Source: Pseudomonadota bacterium
GTDB taxonomy: Bacteria; Pseudomonadota; Gammaproteobacteria; Burkholderiales; Burkholderiaceae_B
Direction: 5' to 3'
Length of the DNA stretch: 16,816 bases
Assembly: GCA_023422555.1 (NCBI GenBank)
Contig: JAFAGQ010000224.1
Span: 1-16,816, forward strand
The translations under genes were made by a program, and so were the position numbers. Shown here one piece after another: positions 6,428 through 14,030 of this stretch. Position 1 is the stretch's first letter. Each line of letters begins with the position of its first letter. The notes beneath the pieces were generated by a model, which saw only the letters and a program-made list of their open reading frames with translations, searched no databases and was not told the origin of the DNA.

Positions 6428-6455
6428 AAAAAGGGTAATGATTTCATCATTACCC
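6428..6455 (-). terminator. Rho-independent terminator of ychF
   Basis: On the minus strand GGGTAATGAT-GAA-ATCATTACCC forms a perfect 10-bp stem with a 3-nt loop, followed directly by TTTTTC. It lies about 155 bp downstream of the ychF stop and before marR. Confidence 0.85.
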
Positions 6456-6611
6456 CATTTACTTCATTGTTTACCCCATTCCCGGCGCCCAACAGTTGAA
6501 CATGAGTACCGCCGTTGAGTGAAAACGGGTCAGTCAGATCAACAAGCCCTGCTAGCCGTCCCGCAGGATTCGGTAAAAGTTATGGCGCTCTTCGGAATCC
6601 GTCAACACTCG

Positions 6612-7703
6612 TCAAACGTTGAACAAGAAATTTAAAACGTCGCCGTCCTTGACCACATATTCCTTGCCTTCGGCACGCATTTTGCCGGCTTCCTTGGCGC
6701 CCTGCTCACCTTTGTGCGTGAGGAAATCTTCGTAGGCAATGGTTTGTGCGCGAATAAAGCCGCGTTCAAAATCCGTATGGATGACGCCCGCCGCTTTGGG
6801 TGCCGTGTCGCCGATATGAATTGTCCAGGCGCGCACTTCCTTGACGCCTGCCGTGAAGTAAGTCTGCAATCCCAGCAGACGGAAGGCCGCACGAATAACC
6901 CGGTTCAGGCCGGGTTCCTCCATGCCCATATCTTCCAAGAAGACTTGTTTGTCTTCGTCGTCCAGATCCGCAATTTCGGCCTCGATGGCCGCACATACGG
7001 CGACAACGGGGGCATTTTCCTTGGCCGCAAATTCCTGCACGGCAGTCAGATGCGGATTGTCAGTAAAGCCGTCTTCTCGCACGTTCGCCACATACATGGC
7101 CGGTTTGGCGGTAATGAAACCGAAAGACTTGATCAAGGCCTGATCGTCTTTATCCAGTCCCATGGAGCGGATGGTTTTGGCTTCGTTCAGAACCGGAACG
7201 ATTTTTTCCAGCAGAGCGGCCAGTTTCTGGGCGTCCTTGTCACCTGCCCGTCCGGTCTTCTGGGCACGCAGCAGGGCTTTTTCTGCTGTCGCCAGATCCG
7301 CCAGCGCCAGCTCGGTATTGATGACTTCGATGTCCGAAATCGGGTTGACCTGCCCGGCTACGTGGATCACGTTTTCATCTTCAAAACAGCGGACAACGTG
7401 TACCACAGCGTCGGTTTCGCGAATATTGGCCAGAAACTGGTTTCCCAGGCCCTCACCTTTAGAAGCTCCGGCGACCAGACCCGCGATATCCACGAATTCG
7501 ACGGTTGCAGGCAGAATGCGCTCAGGTTTGACGATCTCTGCCAGTTTATCCAGACGTTCGTCCGGCACTTCGACGATACCAACATTGGGTTCAATCGTGC
7601 AGAAAGGATAGTTTTCCGCAGCAATGCCCGCTTTGGTCAGGGCGTTAAAGAGCGTGGATTTGCCCACGTTGGGCAGTCCGACAATCCCACATTGAAGAGC
7701 CAT
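6612..7703 (-). CDS. ychF: Redox-regulated ATPase YchF (Obg-family P-loop protein)
   Basis: 363 residues, the standard length. G1 is GLPNVGKST at 9-17 and the G3 DIAGLV begins at residue 72. ANVRED supplies the YchF-type N-x-x-E base-recognition motif, which favours ATP over GTP. The C-terminal TGS domain is clear (TYFTAGVKEVRAWTI, then AAGVIHTDFERGFIRA and YVVKDGDVLNFLFNV). YchF is a conserved ribosome-associated ATPase linked to translation and oxidative stress responses. ATG at 7703 has AAGGA 7 nt upstream. It stands alone on its transcript, ended by the hairpin at 6428-6455, and marks the left edge of the accessory stretch that follows at higher coordinates. Confidence 0.98.
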   Translation of the reverse strand: MALQCGIVGLPNVGKSTLFNALTKAGIAAENYPFCTIEPNVGIVEVPDERLDKLAEIVKPERILPATVEFVDIAGLVAGASKGEGLGNQFLANIRETDAVVHVVRCFEDENVIHVAGQVNPISDIEVINTELALADLATAEKALLRAQKTGRAGDKDAQKLAALLEKIVPVLNEAKTIRSMGLDKDDQALIKSFGFITAKPAMYVANVREDGFTDNPHLTAVQEFAAKENAPVVAVCAAIEAEIADLDDEDKQVFLEDMGMEEPGLNRVIRAAFRLLGLQTYFTAGVKEVRAWTIHIGDTAPKAAGVIHTDFERGFIRAQTIAYEDFLTHKGEQGAKEAGKMRAEGKEYVVKDGDVLNFLFNV

Positions 7704-8065
7704 TGAATTTCCTTAGATAACAAGCACATACGATCCATTTCCATCATCGAAACATCCGATGGGCATTTTTGGCGTATGTTTAGTATGAGTTTCAGGTCAA
7801 AATTAAACCTAAAATCGGCACATTATTAGCGATTTTGTGCGATTTTCGAAAGAAATGATTGTAACCTTGTCTGGTGCTTTTCTTCACTGATTGACGCCCT
7901 CAACCGCAAGAATGATCAGGGACAAAGTGCGTTGCGGCCTTTGCATTGGTGAAGGCATTCGGCACCAGCAGGGACATCGATGACAATTTATTACGCCACA
8001 GCTAGAATACAGGTACTATCGCATTTCCCTCACATAAGTAACTCCTCTAAATACAATCAAATCCC
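7704..8065. other. Divergent intergenic region between ychF and the nuclease gene
   Basis: 362 bp, AT-rich, no coding frame. It must contain the ychF promoter on the minus strand; the best -35 there is TTGACC near 7794-7799 but no good -10 follows. A small hairpin (CATCG-AAACATC-CGATG) lies near 7751. A candidate plus-strand promoter for the next gene is at 7980-8008. Confidence 0.4.
7980..8008 (+). promoter_or_regulatory. Candidate promoter of the PD-(D/E)XK gene
   Basis: ATGACA (7980-7985) and TAGAAT (8003-8008) are 17 bp apart, 58 bp before the ATG at 8066. The match to sigma-70 is moderate. Confidence 0.35.
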
Positions 8066-9364
8066 ATGTCAACCAGCACAGCGCCGCCCGGTTCCTCTAC
8101 AAAAATTCTTAATAGCATTGAAGAATTAATACTGGGCTCTGGCAGTGCGGACTTCGCTTTGATTGAGGCGAATCAAAGAGTATTTTGCCCCTTTGAGGCA
8201 ATTGGCATGGTTCGACAAGAAATTCGACATGCCAATTTCTTAGCTTTTTTGCTAAACCCTAACGCTACTCATGAATTTGGCGACATACTGCTGAAATCAT
8301 TTATTTCGACAGTTGCCGCTGACAGACGCTTAGGTTTTAGTGCTCTTGATGTCCACTTTATGGACGTCTCAGATGCCACAATTGTGCGCGAGCGCAATAA
8401 CATTGATTTACTGATTGAGATACCTGCACATCCTGATACTCGTAATCTAAAAGGAATCGTGCTAGCTGTCGAACTCAAAATAGACGCTCCTGAAAGTGGG
8501 CATCAACTTTCAAAATATCGTGAGTATGTCGAGCACACATATTCGAAGGACAAATGGGAACGAGGTTTCGTGTTTTTGACTTTGGATGGTATGGAACCAA
8601 GCCAAAGTAATCAGGATCATTGGTTACCGATGTCGCTTTCCGATTTGATTGATAAATTTGAAGCAGCGATAATGAGCACGAATGCGTCAGGCAGAGCGGT
8701 GGACCTTTTTCATGACTACACATCGATGATCAGGAGACATTTATTGGAAGACCCTAGACTTGCAGAAGTTGCTCGAAGGATCTGGGCAAAGCACAGCGCT
8801 GCACTCGAGTTTTTATACGAATATCGCCCCGACTATCAGTCGGAAATCCTCCAAATGATAAGCCAAAAAATATTGGCACGCCAAAACGAAATAAAGGCAA
8901 CAACGGGATTGACTTTGGTAGCCCAAACATCCACCCAACGGATTTTGCGGTTGGGTGTTGCTGAATGGCTTTCCTTACCCAATTTTTGCGGTGATGACCA
9001 TAGCTGGGTTGAAAGCGGCGCAGTTCTTTTAATCGAGGTGAAAGACCGAGGAGAAGGATTGATATCGTCCGCGTTTGTAATCGGACCTGGAACATCACAA
9101 AATAGGACACGTTTATATGATGCCGTATTGAGCGCGGCTCAAACTGGAAAAATAAGCATCGCAAAAAAAACTCAAACCCTTGGTAAATGGCGACAATTGA
9201 GTCAATTAACTTTACAACAAACTACAGACTACGAAATAGCTCGAACCCAAGACAAACCTGCGGAAGAAATGGCGCAAAGAGCAGTAAACACATTATTTCA
9301 GCATTTAGTGAATCAGCTCCCGATATATGATCACATTATTAAAGATGTATATACCACCACGTAA
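8066..9364 (+). CDS. PD-(D/E)XK nuclease superfamily protein (PF14281-like)
   Basis: 432 residues. The N-terminal half has the family order: RQEIRHANFLAFLLNP (50-65), HEFGDILLKSF, ERNNIDLLIEI with the metal-binding D114, then LAVELKIDAPE with E136-x-K138, and GHQLSKYREYV (Q147, Y151). FVFLTLDG and HWLPMSLSDL follow. These fit the PD-(D/E)XK_4 group, DNases of unknown target often found in accessory or defence regions. The C-terminal half (about 230-432) is unrecognised and may bind DNA or a partner. No methylase, helicase or other restriction partner is adjacent. Start: ATG at 8066 has no clear ribosome binding site. The gene is visibly more AT-rich than ychF or prs. Confidence 0.82.
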   Translation: MSTSTAPPGSSTKILNSIEELILGSGSADFALIEANQRVFCPFEAIGMVRQEIRHANFLAFLLNPNATHEFGDILLKSFISTVAADRRLGFSALDVHFMDVSDATIVRERNNIDLLIEIPAHPDTRNLKGIVLAVELKIDAPESGHQLSKYREYVEHTYSKDKWERGFVFLTLDGMEPSQSNQDHWLPMSLSDLIDKFEAAIMSTNASGRAVDLFHDYTSMIRRHLLEDPRLAEVARRIWAKHSAALEFLYEYRPDYQSEILQMISQKILARQNEIKATTGLTLVAQTSTQRILRLGVAEWLSLPNFCGDDHSWVESGAVLLIEVKDRGEGLISSAFVIGPGTSQNRTRLYDAVLSAAQTGKISIAKKTQTLGKWRQLSQLTLQQTTDYEIARTQDKPAEEMAQRAVNTLFQHLVNQLPIYDHIIKDVYTTT

Positions 9365-9391
9365 GTCGGTAGCGCCAGAAATAATTGCCCA

Positions 9392-9415
9392 GCGCGCTCA
9401 GTTACGCGCCATTTT
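9392..9415 (+). terminator. Weak terminator-like hairpin after the nuclease gene
   Basis: GCGCG (9392-9396) and CGCGC (9405-9409) form a GC-rich 5-bp stem with an 8-nt loop, followed by CATTTTCATT. Short stem and broken U-tract. Confidence 0.35.
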
Positions 9416-9429
9416 CATTAATTCTTTAA

Positions 9430-9820
9430 TCAAGAATATGGCCAAGCGCCACTTTCGTCAGGACGCGTAACCGGCACTTTCTCCCGTTCAAAAAGTGCTG
9501 TCATCGATGTTTCAATTAGGTCGCCGGCTTGCCCTTTTGCCTCATTTTTAAGCATGTTTTGTAATTGCGCTGCATCCGCATCAGTATCTCCCATTGGCCA
9601 AAAGGCAGCACTTGCTAATCGACGTGAGAGAGATGAATCACATGTGTAGCGGCGGTTAAGCGCGAACCTCTCGGATAAACAATAATTCATCAAAATCCAC
9701 TTCTTCCGCTATTTTCTCCAAAAGGTAACTTTTATTTGTAATAATGCTGTCCGCTTGCAAAAGCAACTTTTGCTCTATTTGTGAAGACGGCTTAAGCGTG
9801 AGACCAAACTGCTGTACTTA
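9430..9820 (-). pseudogene. Unrecognised minus-strand reading frames, possibly one frameshifted gene
   Basis: Two overlapping minus-strand frames look protein-like. The first, open from 9817 to a TAA at 9656-9658, reads LLLQADSIITNKSYLLEKIA and ends EEVDFDELLFIREVRA; no ATG or ribosome binding site starts it. The second, from about 9693 to 9430, contains DADAAQLQNMLKNEAKGQAG and ends RPDESGAWPYS. A frameshift around 9660-9690 would join them into a protein of about 125 residues; alternatively only the last 54 codons (ATG at 9591) are used. I recognise no family. It converges with the nuclease gene and could be a decayed cargo gene. Low certainty. Confidence 0.25.
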
Positions 9821-10083
9821 TTGGTCGAGCGCGCACACCCTAATTCGCCTGATTTAAGTCTAAAAAAATTTAACCAAAGGGACCAGATAAATGATTTGTG
9901 CCGATACCCTATCTGCGGTGCTGGCTTTTTCAGTTGCATCACTAAAGCACGCTGAGCACAAACATCCAAAGCCAAGAAAAGTGTATGTACAAAGCTTCGA
10001 AAAACTTTTGTGAAATGACAGAGCAATTACTCCAGCATTAAAAACTTACTTTTTTACTAAACTGATTGACTGACTTTTAGAAA
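9821..10083. other. AT-rich stretch without a confident gene
   Basis: Together with 9365-9820 this leaves about 700 bp lacking a convincing gene. A 40-codon plus-strand frame (9891-10013, beginning MICADTLSAVLAF) has AGGGA 9 nt upstream but no recognisable content. A minus-strand frame at 9775-10026 is also open. The mix of short open frames suggests decayed sequence. Confidence 0.3.
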
Positions 10084-10383
10084 ATGAAAACATATAAATT
10101 GCCAGCCTTCTTGCTTTCTCTATTCCTAATAGCGTTCGTTTCCATCAATATCATCAGAGTAGAAGTCCACGAGAAAAAACGCACTTATGTCAAGTTGAGG
10201 AGTTCCATATCTGAGCGTTTCTACGACACCGCCGATAGTATCTGTCAACGGGCGATTAAAGATCGCACTTTGCCACAGATCGACAGTATTTTCATGGGTG
10301 ATACCGCCCTTAATTTTTGCAAACTTGGAATCGCAAAGGCTATTTCGGAAGATAAGCGCACACTATTTTCGATTAAGGGATGA
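10084..10383 (+). CDS. Small protein with N-terminal membrane anchor, unknown function
   Basis: 99 residues beginning MKTYKLPAFLLSLFLIAFVS, a short positive N-terminus and a hydrophobic segment (about 7-25) with no lipobox and no clear cleavage site. It is therefore probably a single-pass inner-membrane protein with its C-terminal part in the periplasm. The rest is charged and helical, with Cys at about positions 54 and 79 that could pair. ATG at 10084 lacks a good ribosome binding site. It converges with the DUF2628/SHOCT-like gene. No family recognised; moderately likely to be a real gene because of the coherent signal-anchor. Confidence 0.5.
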   Translation: MKTYKLPAFLLSLFLIAFVSINIIRVEVHEKKRTYVKLRSSISERFYDTADSICQRAIKDRTLPQIDSIFMGDTALNFCKLGIAKAISEDKRTLFSIKG

Positions 10384-10462
10384 GTATCTCTTGCAAAAAG
10401 GTACAGGACTTCGCAGAAACACTATGGTTGTTGAAATTTTAATGCAGTAAACAAGACATTCT

Positions 10463-11074
10463 TCAAGCGAATTCGCGAAGCAATTTCGCCTTAACCTGCA
10501 TGAATTCTTCTTCAGTCAAAATGCCTTCATTCTTTAACTTAGCCAGCGACATCAAATTATCAGATAAAGAGATTATGGAAGCCGCGGCGTCTTTACTCAC
10601 CTGTGGTAAAGCCGCTGTCGTACTTACTGAAAGATCAACAGTCTTATTACTCTGCTCACTCTGCTCATCAACAAGCTTCCAACCTTTTCTTTGATACTGC
10701 TTCTCTATCAAATCTTCGGTTATTACGGCAAAAAGTATTCCTGCGACTAGAGGAGGCAAAAAAACAAGCCAGGAATTGAAGGGTAAGAATGCCGAAAATC
10801 CAAAGACTATTATCAAATAGAGCAACGCTGGAATTACCAAGCCTCGATAAAGCAAATAAATCGCGCCAAAGAGTAATGTCCACAACCAAGGAGTTTCCGG
10901 TAATGCCTCAATGTAATTATTGCTAGGATTCTGATAACGCTTCGGCCGTGAATCAGCATGCTGCGCAGTTCCTATTCCTGATTTACCTACTGTATTCCGA
11001 TTCGCAGTATCTGCAATTGGTTGGGCCTCACGTGCCTGATCATGTAATTTTTTAATTGAATCCTCGAACAGCAT
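10463..11074 (-). CDS. DUF2628-like membrane protein with C-terminal SHOCT domain
   Basis: 203 residues. The first 60 are polar. Hydrophobic segments lie at about 63-95 and 100-120 (TPWLWTLLFGAIYLLYRGL, then WLVFLPPLVAGILFAVITEDL), followed by QYQRKGWKLV. The 'GxxYLLYRG ... RxGWxxV' arrangement is like DUF2628 proteins. A polar linker leads to LMSLAKLKNEGILTEEEFMQVKAKLL (about 175-199), a clear SHOCT motif, a short C-terminal helical hairpin thought to aid oligomerisation. Function unknown; inner membrane with cytoplasmic SHOCT is likely. ATG at 11074 has AGGA 5 nt upstream. The gene is AT-rich and sits in the accessory stretch. Confidence 0.75.
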   Translation of the reverse strand: MLFEDSIKKLHDQAREAQPIADTANRNTVGKSGIGTAQHADSRPKRYQNPSNNYIEALPETPWLWTLLFGAIYLLYRGLVIPALLYLIIVFGFSAFLPFNSWLVFLPPLVAGILFAVITEDLIEKQYQRKGWKLVDEQSEQSNKTVDLSVSTTAALPQVSKDAAASIISLSDNLMSLAKLKNEGILTEEEFMQVKAKLLREFA

Positions 11075-11423
11075 TATTAATCCTGCATAACTTAGTGTGA
11101 AAATGAATCTCTAAAACTTGATGTCTACACAAATCCAACATGTCAATTAGCTTCGTGTCATGAATAAGGCTTCAATTGAAATTATTTTCATGAATAGCAA
11201 AGTAGTTTTGAAAATTTTCAATGAAGCAATACAGTCAAAGCCAGAAAGAATTTCGAAGCCGAGGATGTTCCTTTATATCTACGATCACAAGGGAAGATCA
11301 GCAACAATGCCACCTAGAAAGAGCCCTTCTCTCACTATCACATTTGCCATCGGTGAAATTAAAATTTCAACACTGATATCAACAAAAAATACACTTTCAA
11401 CCTTTTGATTTTTCTCGTATTCT
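11075..11423. other. AT-rich region at the accessory/ptrB junction, no confident gene
   Basis: 349 bp. It holds opposing open frames of 82 codons (11160-11408, plus) and 66 codons (11285-11485, minus; contains ISPMANVIVREGLFLGG). Neither has a good ribosome binding site or a recognisable family. It must contain the promoter of the SHOCT-domain gene. The minus frame runs into the broken end of ptrB and may be a remnant of what replaced its 3' half. Confidence 0.35.
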
Positions 11424-12659
11424 TCAGTTAAATAACCCTTTGCAGCGAAAATCCCAATTGTCATATTTAATATCAATATTAACATTTATCCAGACCATGT
11501 AATTGTGGTCAGGGAAAGGAATGGTTCTGACGTTGTCGGGTGATGACTTGCGCCAGTAACGAATTGCGGAAACGCCGTTGTCCCGCTCTTTCACGACAAC
11601 CCAGTCGCGCAGAACCAGAAAACTTTCGAACTCGGTTTTGTCTGCTGGTGTATGGATGTTCTTCCACGGACCTGCCGCCTCTTTTGAAAAATACAGAGCG
11701 TAGCGTCCGTCCTGGTTGGATCGCAGATAAAAACCATCATCGGCATGATCAAGCAGATTGTCAGCACCCGCCTGCAGACCTTGCGGTGTAAAGACCGTCG
11801 ACTCCGGCTTGCTCAGATCCAGCAGTCTTTGTTCAGTGCCATTTGCATTCGTCACGTTCAGAATCAGATAGGCGCCGGAAGACGAGGCCTCTATTGCCAG
11901 TTCTTCAGCCTGTTTTGCACCATCAAAAACGATCACATCGTTCGTTGCGCTGTCTGCTGCAGTATGCGAAGTTTTAGCATGCGTTTCAGATGATTGAGTG
12001 CCTGCGGCCTGAGACGTTGCAGCGTGAGTCGTTTCGGCCTGTGCAAGCGTATGCTTTTTCAGTTGTGATGTTGGGTGATTCTTTTCACCCGTCACATAGT
12101 AGATGCGCTGAGAATCAGGTGACCAGACAGGGTCGCCGACCACCTGCGCAACGGGCTTATCCGTTTCGCGCGCGGCGGAAATATCCCATACTGTCATCTC
12201 GCTGGTTTCCGCACCAGTGCGATCCTCGAGCAGCAGTGCATAGCGATTGTCGGGGCTGATAACAGGCGTGCGCATTTGATAGAAGCCCGTCGCATTTGCC
12301 TGCGCACGCGTCGCGGCGTCAATAACGGTGACCCAGTTGCTGCTTGCTGTATCAAAACGTTCCAGTTTCAAAGATTTCCCTGAAGAGACCTGACGATATT
12401 TGACGCCGCCCACCAGCCAGTCTTTTTCACGATCCGCTTTTTTATAACGTGTACCGATTTCTGATTCGAGCGTCCTGCCCAGCTCCTGCTCGCCGGTGAG
12501 ATACGCTTCAACACGTCGATTCTCGTCTTCCAGAATTCGTGTAATTTCTTCTCGATGGCCCGACAGGTCAGAGAGCCATGCGTAATCGTCTGTCTGTGTT
12601 TTGTTCATAGCAAACCCTGCAGATGCGTAAAGCATCATCACAAATGCAATTTTGCGCAC
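11424..12659 (-). pseudogene. ptrB: Oligopeptidase B (prolyl oligopeptidase family S9), 3'-truncated
   Basis: 411 codons remain of a family that is usually about 680-700 residues. The N-terminus has DYAWLSDLSG and LEDENRRVEAYL, followed by the seven-bladed propeller with family landmarks (PVISPDNRYALLLED near 132, VVGDPVWSPDSQRIYYV near 173, DGRYALYFSKEAAGPWKNI near 317). The family-like sequence stops after YMVWINVN (residue 394); a foreign tail of 17 residues (IDIKYDN...) then reaches a TAA. The whole alpha/beta-hydrolase domain with the Ser-Asp-His triad is missing, so peptidase activity is lost. Residues about 206-239 are an unusual Thr/Ala/Ser/His-rich insert. GTG at 12659 follows chaN by 6 bp, so it is co-transcribed. 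A weak signal peptide is possible. Confidence 0.88.
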
Positions 12660-12665
12660 AATGTA

Positions 12666-13715
12666 CTACCGAATAATCAAAAAATAATCCGCGCTTGCGG
12701 TATTGGCCTCTTGAGGTGAACGCAGCAGCATCACCGAGGCGACATGATGCTGACCATAATCCTGAAGGTGCAGTGGCACGCCGATCGTGCCGTCTGTATG
12801 TACGTTGCCGGCCAGAAGAACGGCGGGTTTGGCGTTTTTCACCAGGGTCTCAGCCATGCGCCGGTCGCGAAACTGCTGTGCGGTTACCATGGCATCAAGT
12901 TGCGCATCGGAACTCACATGATGGTTGCGTACCAGATCGGCAATCCTGCTGCGCACTTGCGGTTGTATGGAGACATTTCCCCGCAACGGCTGGGAGCCCT
13001 GGGCAATGACGGCGAGTTCGTCGTCATTCAGATTGGCCCCATACATCGGAATGTGATTTCGCAATAACCAGGCGATTAGCGGCGCGTACTGCTGCCACTC
13101 CCATTTCTCGGGCCAATGAAGCGTGTCCTTGATGTCAGATGACGAGATAGAGGATGATTGCGACAGCTGTGTCTGAATGTTCAACTGTCCCTGGCGAAAT
13201 GCCTGTTGCGATGACGAAGGCAGCATCTCCAGCACCACGCTGCCAATCTGTCTGCGCTGATGAAGAGCCTGCAGAATCGCCAGTTGTGCCTGATGATGGC
13301 GGCGCTCGTCATGCTTCTCTCCGAGGAGGATGACATCGGCATTCGCAAGTTCGCCTATCAGTTCGTCAAATGAGAGCGGCGTGAGTGGACCGGGCGTTGA
13401 CGGACTTACCCGATAGATGGCAGAGAGGGATGTCGGCAGAGAGTCAGGCGTTTGCGCTTGAGGCGCAGTGTTGCCCGGCTGCGTTGTCGTAGCGGCATGT
13501 GGCTGCCGTGACGAATCGCCCTGCCGCTGTGTGGTGTAGACACGTTGAGTTGTCGATGTGACAGTACTTTGCGCCTGAGAGGTGGAGGCGTCTTGCTGCG
13601 TTGATGTGGAGGCTTGTGGCTTGAGCGCCCCGGTCTGACTGCAGCCTGTAAGGCTGGCGCACAGCAGCAGGCTGGCGAAGAAAACCGATAATTCTTTGGG
13701 GTGAAGCCACAACAT
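12666..13715 (-). CDS. chaN: ChaN-family heme-binding lipoprotein
   Basis: 349 residues. A lipoprotein signal peptide ends in LTGC (Cys25). A Ser/Thr/Gln-rich linker covers about 35-95. The ChaN (Cofac_haem_bdg) domain begins at about 113: FDELIGELANADVILLGEKHDERRHHQAQ, SVVLEML, then LLAGNVHTDGTIGVPLHL near the C-terminus. GEKHD and GNVH are the conserved family signatures; ChaN binds heme at a dimer interface and is iron-regulated in other bacteria. It probably sits in the outer membrane. Promoter and Fur box lie at 13779-13822. Start ATG at 13715 gives a correct signal peptide, though no good ribosome binding site is visible. The truncated ptrB follows. Confidence 0.85.
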   Translation of the reverse strand: MLWLHPKELSVFFASLLLCASLTGCSQTGALKPQASTSTQQDASTSQAQSTVTSTTQRVYTTQRQGDSSRQPHAATTTQPGNTAPQAQTPDSLPTSLSAIYRVSPSTPGPLTPLSFDELIGELANADVILLGEKHDERRHHQAQLAILQALHQRRQIGSVVLEMLPSSSQQAFRQGQLNIQTQLSQSSSISSSDIKDTLHWPEKWEWQQYAPLIAWLLRNHIPMYGANLNDDELAVIAQGSQPLRGNVSIQPQVRSRIADLVRNHHVSSDAQLDAMVTAQQFRDRRMAETLVKNAKPAVLLAGNVHTDGTIGVPLHLQDYGQHHVASVMLLRSPQEANTASADYFLIIR

Positions 13716-13778
13716 GGTGAAACAGCAGACTGGCGGACTGTTGCATTTACCGCGAGTCTGTCGAGCAATAAACCTAAA

Positions 13779-13793
13779 TGAGAATAGCTCTCA
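13779..13793. promoter_or_regulatory. Fur box
   Basis: TGAGAATAGCTCTCA matches 10 of 14 positions of the Fur 7-1-7 consensus TGATAATnATTATCA. It directly follows the chaN -10 element, where bound Fur-Fe2+ would block initiation. Iron control is known for chaN homologues. Confidence 0.65.
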
Positions 13794-13822
13794 ATTCTAA
13801 TATTGGGCGAGTGTTTTATCAA
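13794..13822 (-). promoter_or_regulatory. Sigma-70 promoter of chaN-ptrB
   Basis: On the minus strand TTGATA (13817-13822) and TAGAAT (13794-13799) are exactly 17 bp apart. The predicted start, near 13787, lies inside the Fur box. Confidence 0.7.
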
Positions 13823-13845
13823 TTGTCCGTTGCGAGGGGGACAAC

Positions 13846-13953
13846 ATGTTTGACAGAGTTTTGCAATGTTGGAAGGCAGCAGATTTGACCGACCAACATC
13901 TCGTTGAACGCGGTAAGCGAGTCAAGAATAACGGAGCCCCCTTTACATGCTAG
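13846..13953 (+). CDS. Candidate 35-residue small protein divergent from chaN
   Basis: ATG at 13846 is preceded by GAGGGGG with 5 nt between, one of the best ribosome binding sites in the window. The frame reads MFDRVLQCWKAADLTDQ, then HLVERGKRVKNNG, and ends APFTC before TAG at 13951-13953. The product is short, basic and without a membrane segment; two Cys (8 and 35) could bind metal or heme, but this is guesswork. It would be transcribed away from chaN from a region containing the Fur box. A GCCCCC/GGGGGC pair (13936-13941, 13970-13975) lies at its 3' end. No family recognised. Confidence 0.3.
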   Translation: MFDRVLQCWKAADLTDQHLVERGKRVKNNGAPFTC

Positions 13954-14030
13954 CCATGAACCTGACCACGGGGGCCGCCCCTTAATTCAAATCATCACCC
14001 GGATTCAACGCCAACGAATCACATTTGCGT

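Larger units (their letters stand above)
6285..6611. other. Intergenic region between ychF and marR
   Basis: 327 bp. It holds the marR operator palindromes (6301-6343) and the ychF terminator (6428-6455). A plus-strand frame with AAGGA directly before an ATG at 6410 runs through the terminator to a TGA at 6516-6518. It has no recognisable content, and I do not call it. Confidence 0.5.
13716..14030. other. Intergenic region between the CPBP gene and chaN
   Basis: 315 bp. It contains the chaN promoter and Fur box and, on the plus strand, the candidate 35-codon ORF at 13846-13953. No obvious intrinsic terminator for the pth-CPBP transcript was seen; the GCCCCC/GGGGGC pair has a 28-nt loop and no U-tract. 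Confidence 0.5.

Noticed and set aside
6714..7706. A 330-codon open frame antisense to ychF
   Set aside because: It lies wholly opposite ychF, whose motifs are unmistakable. Its openness reflects ychF codon bias, and the product has no recognisable domain.
11160..11485. Opposing 82- and 66-codon frames near the ptrB break
   Set aside because: No ribosome binding site, no family, and they overlap each other. Described as part of the junction region, not as genes.
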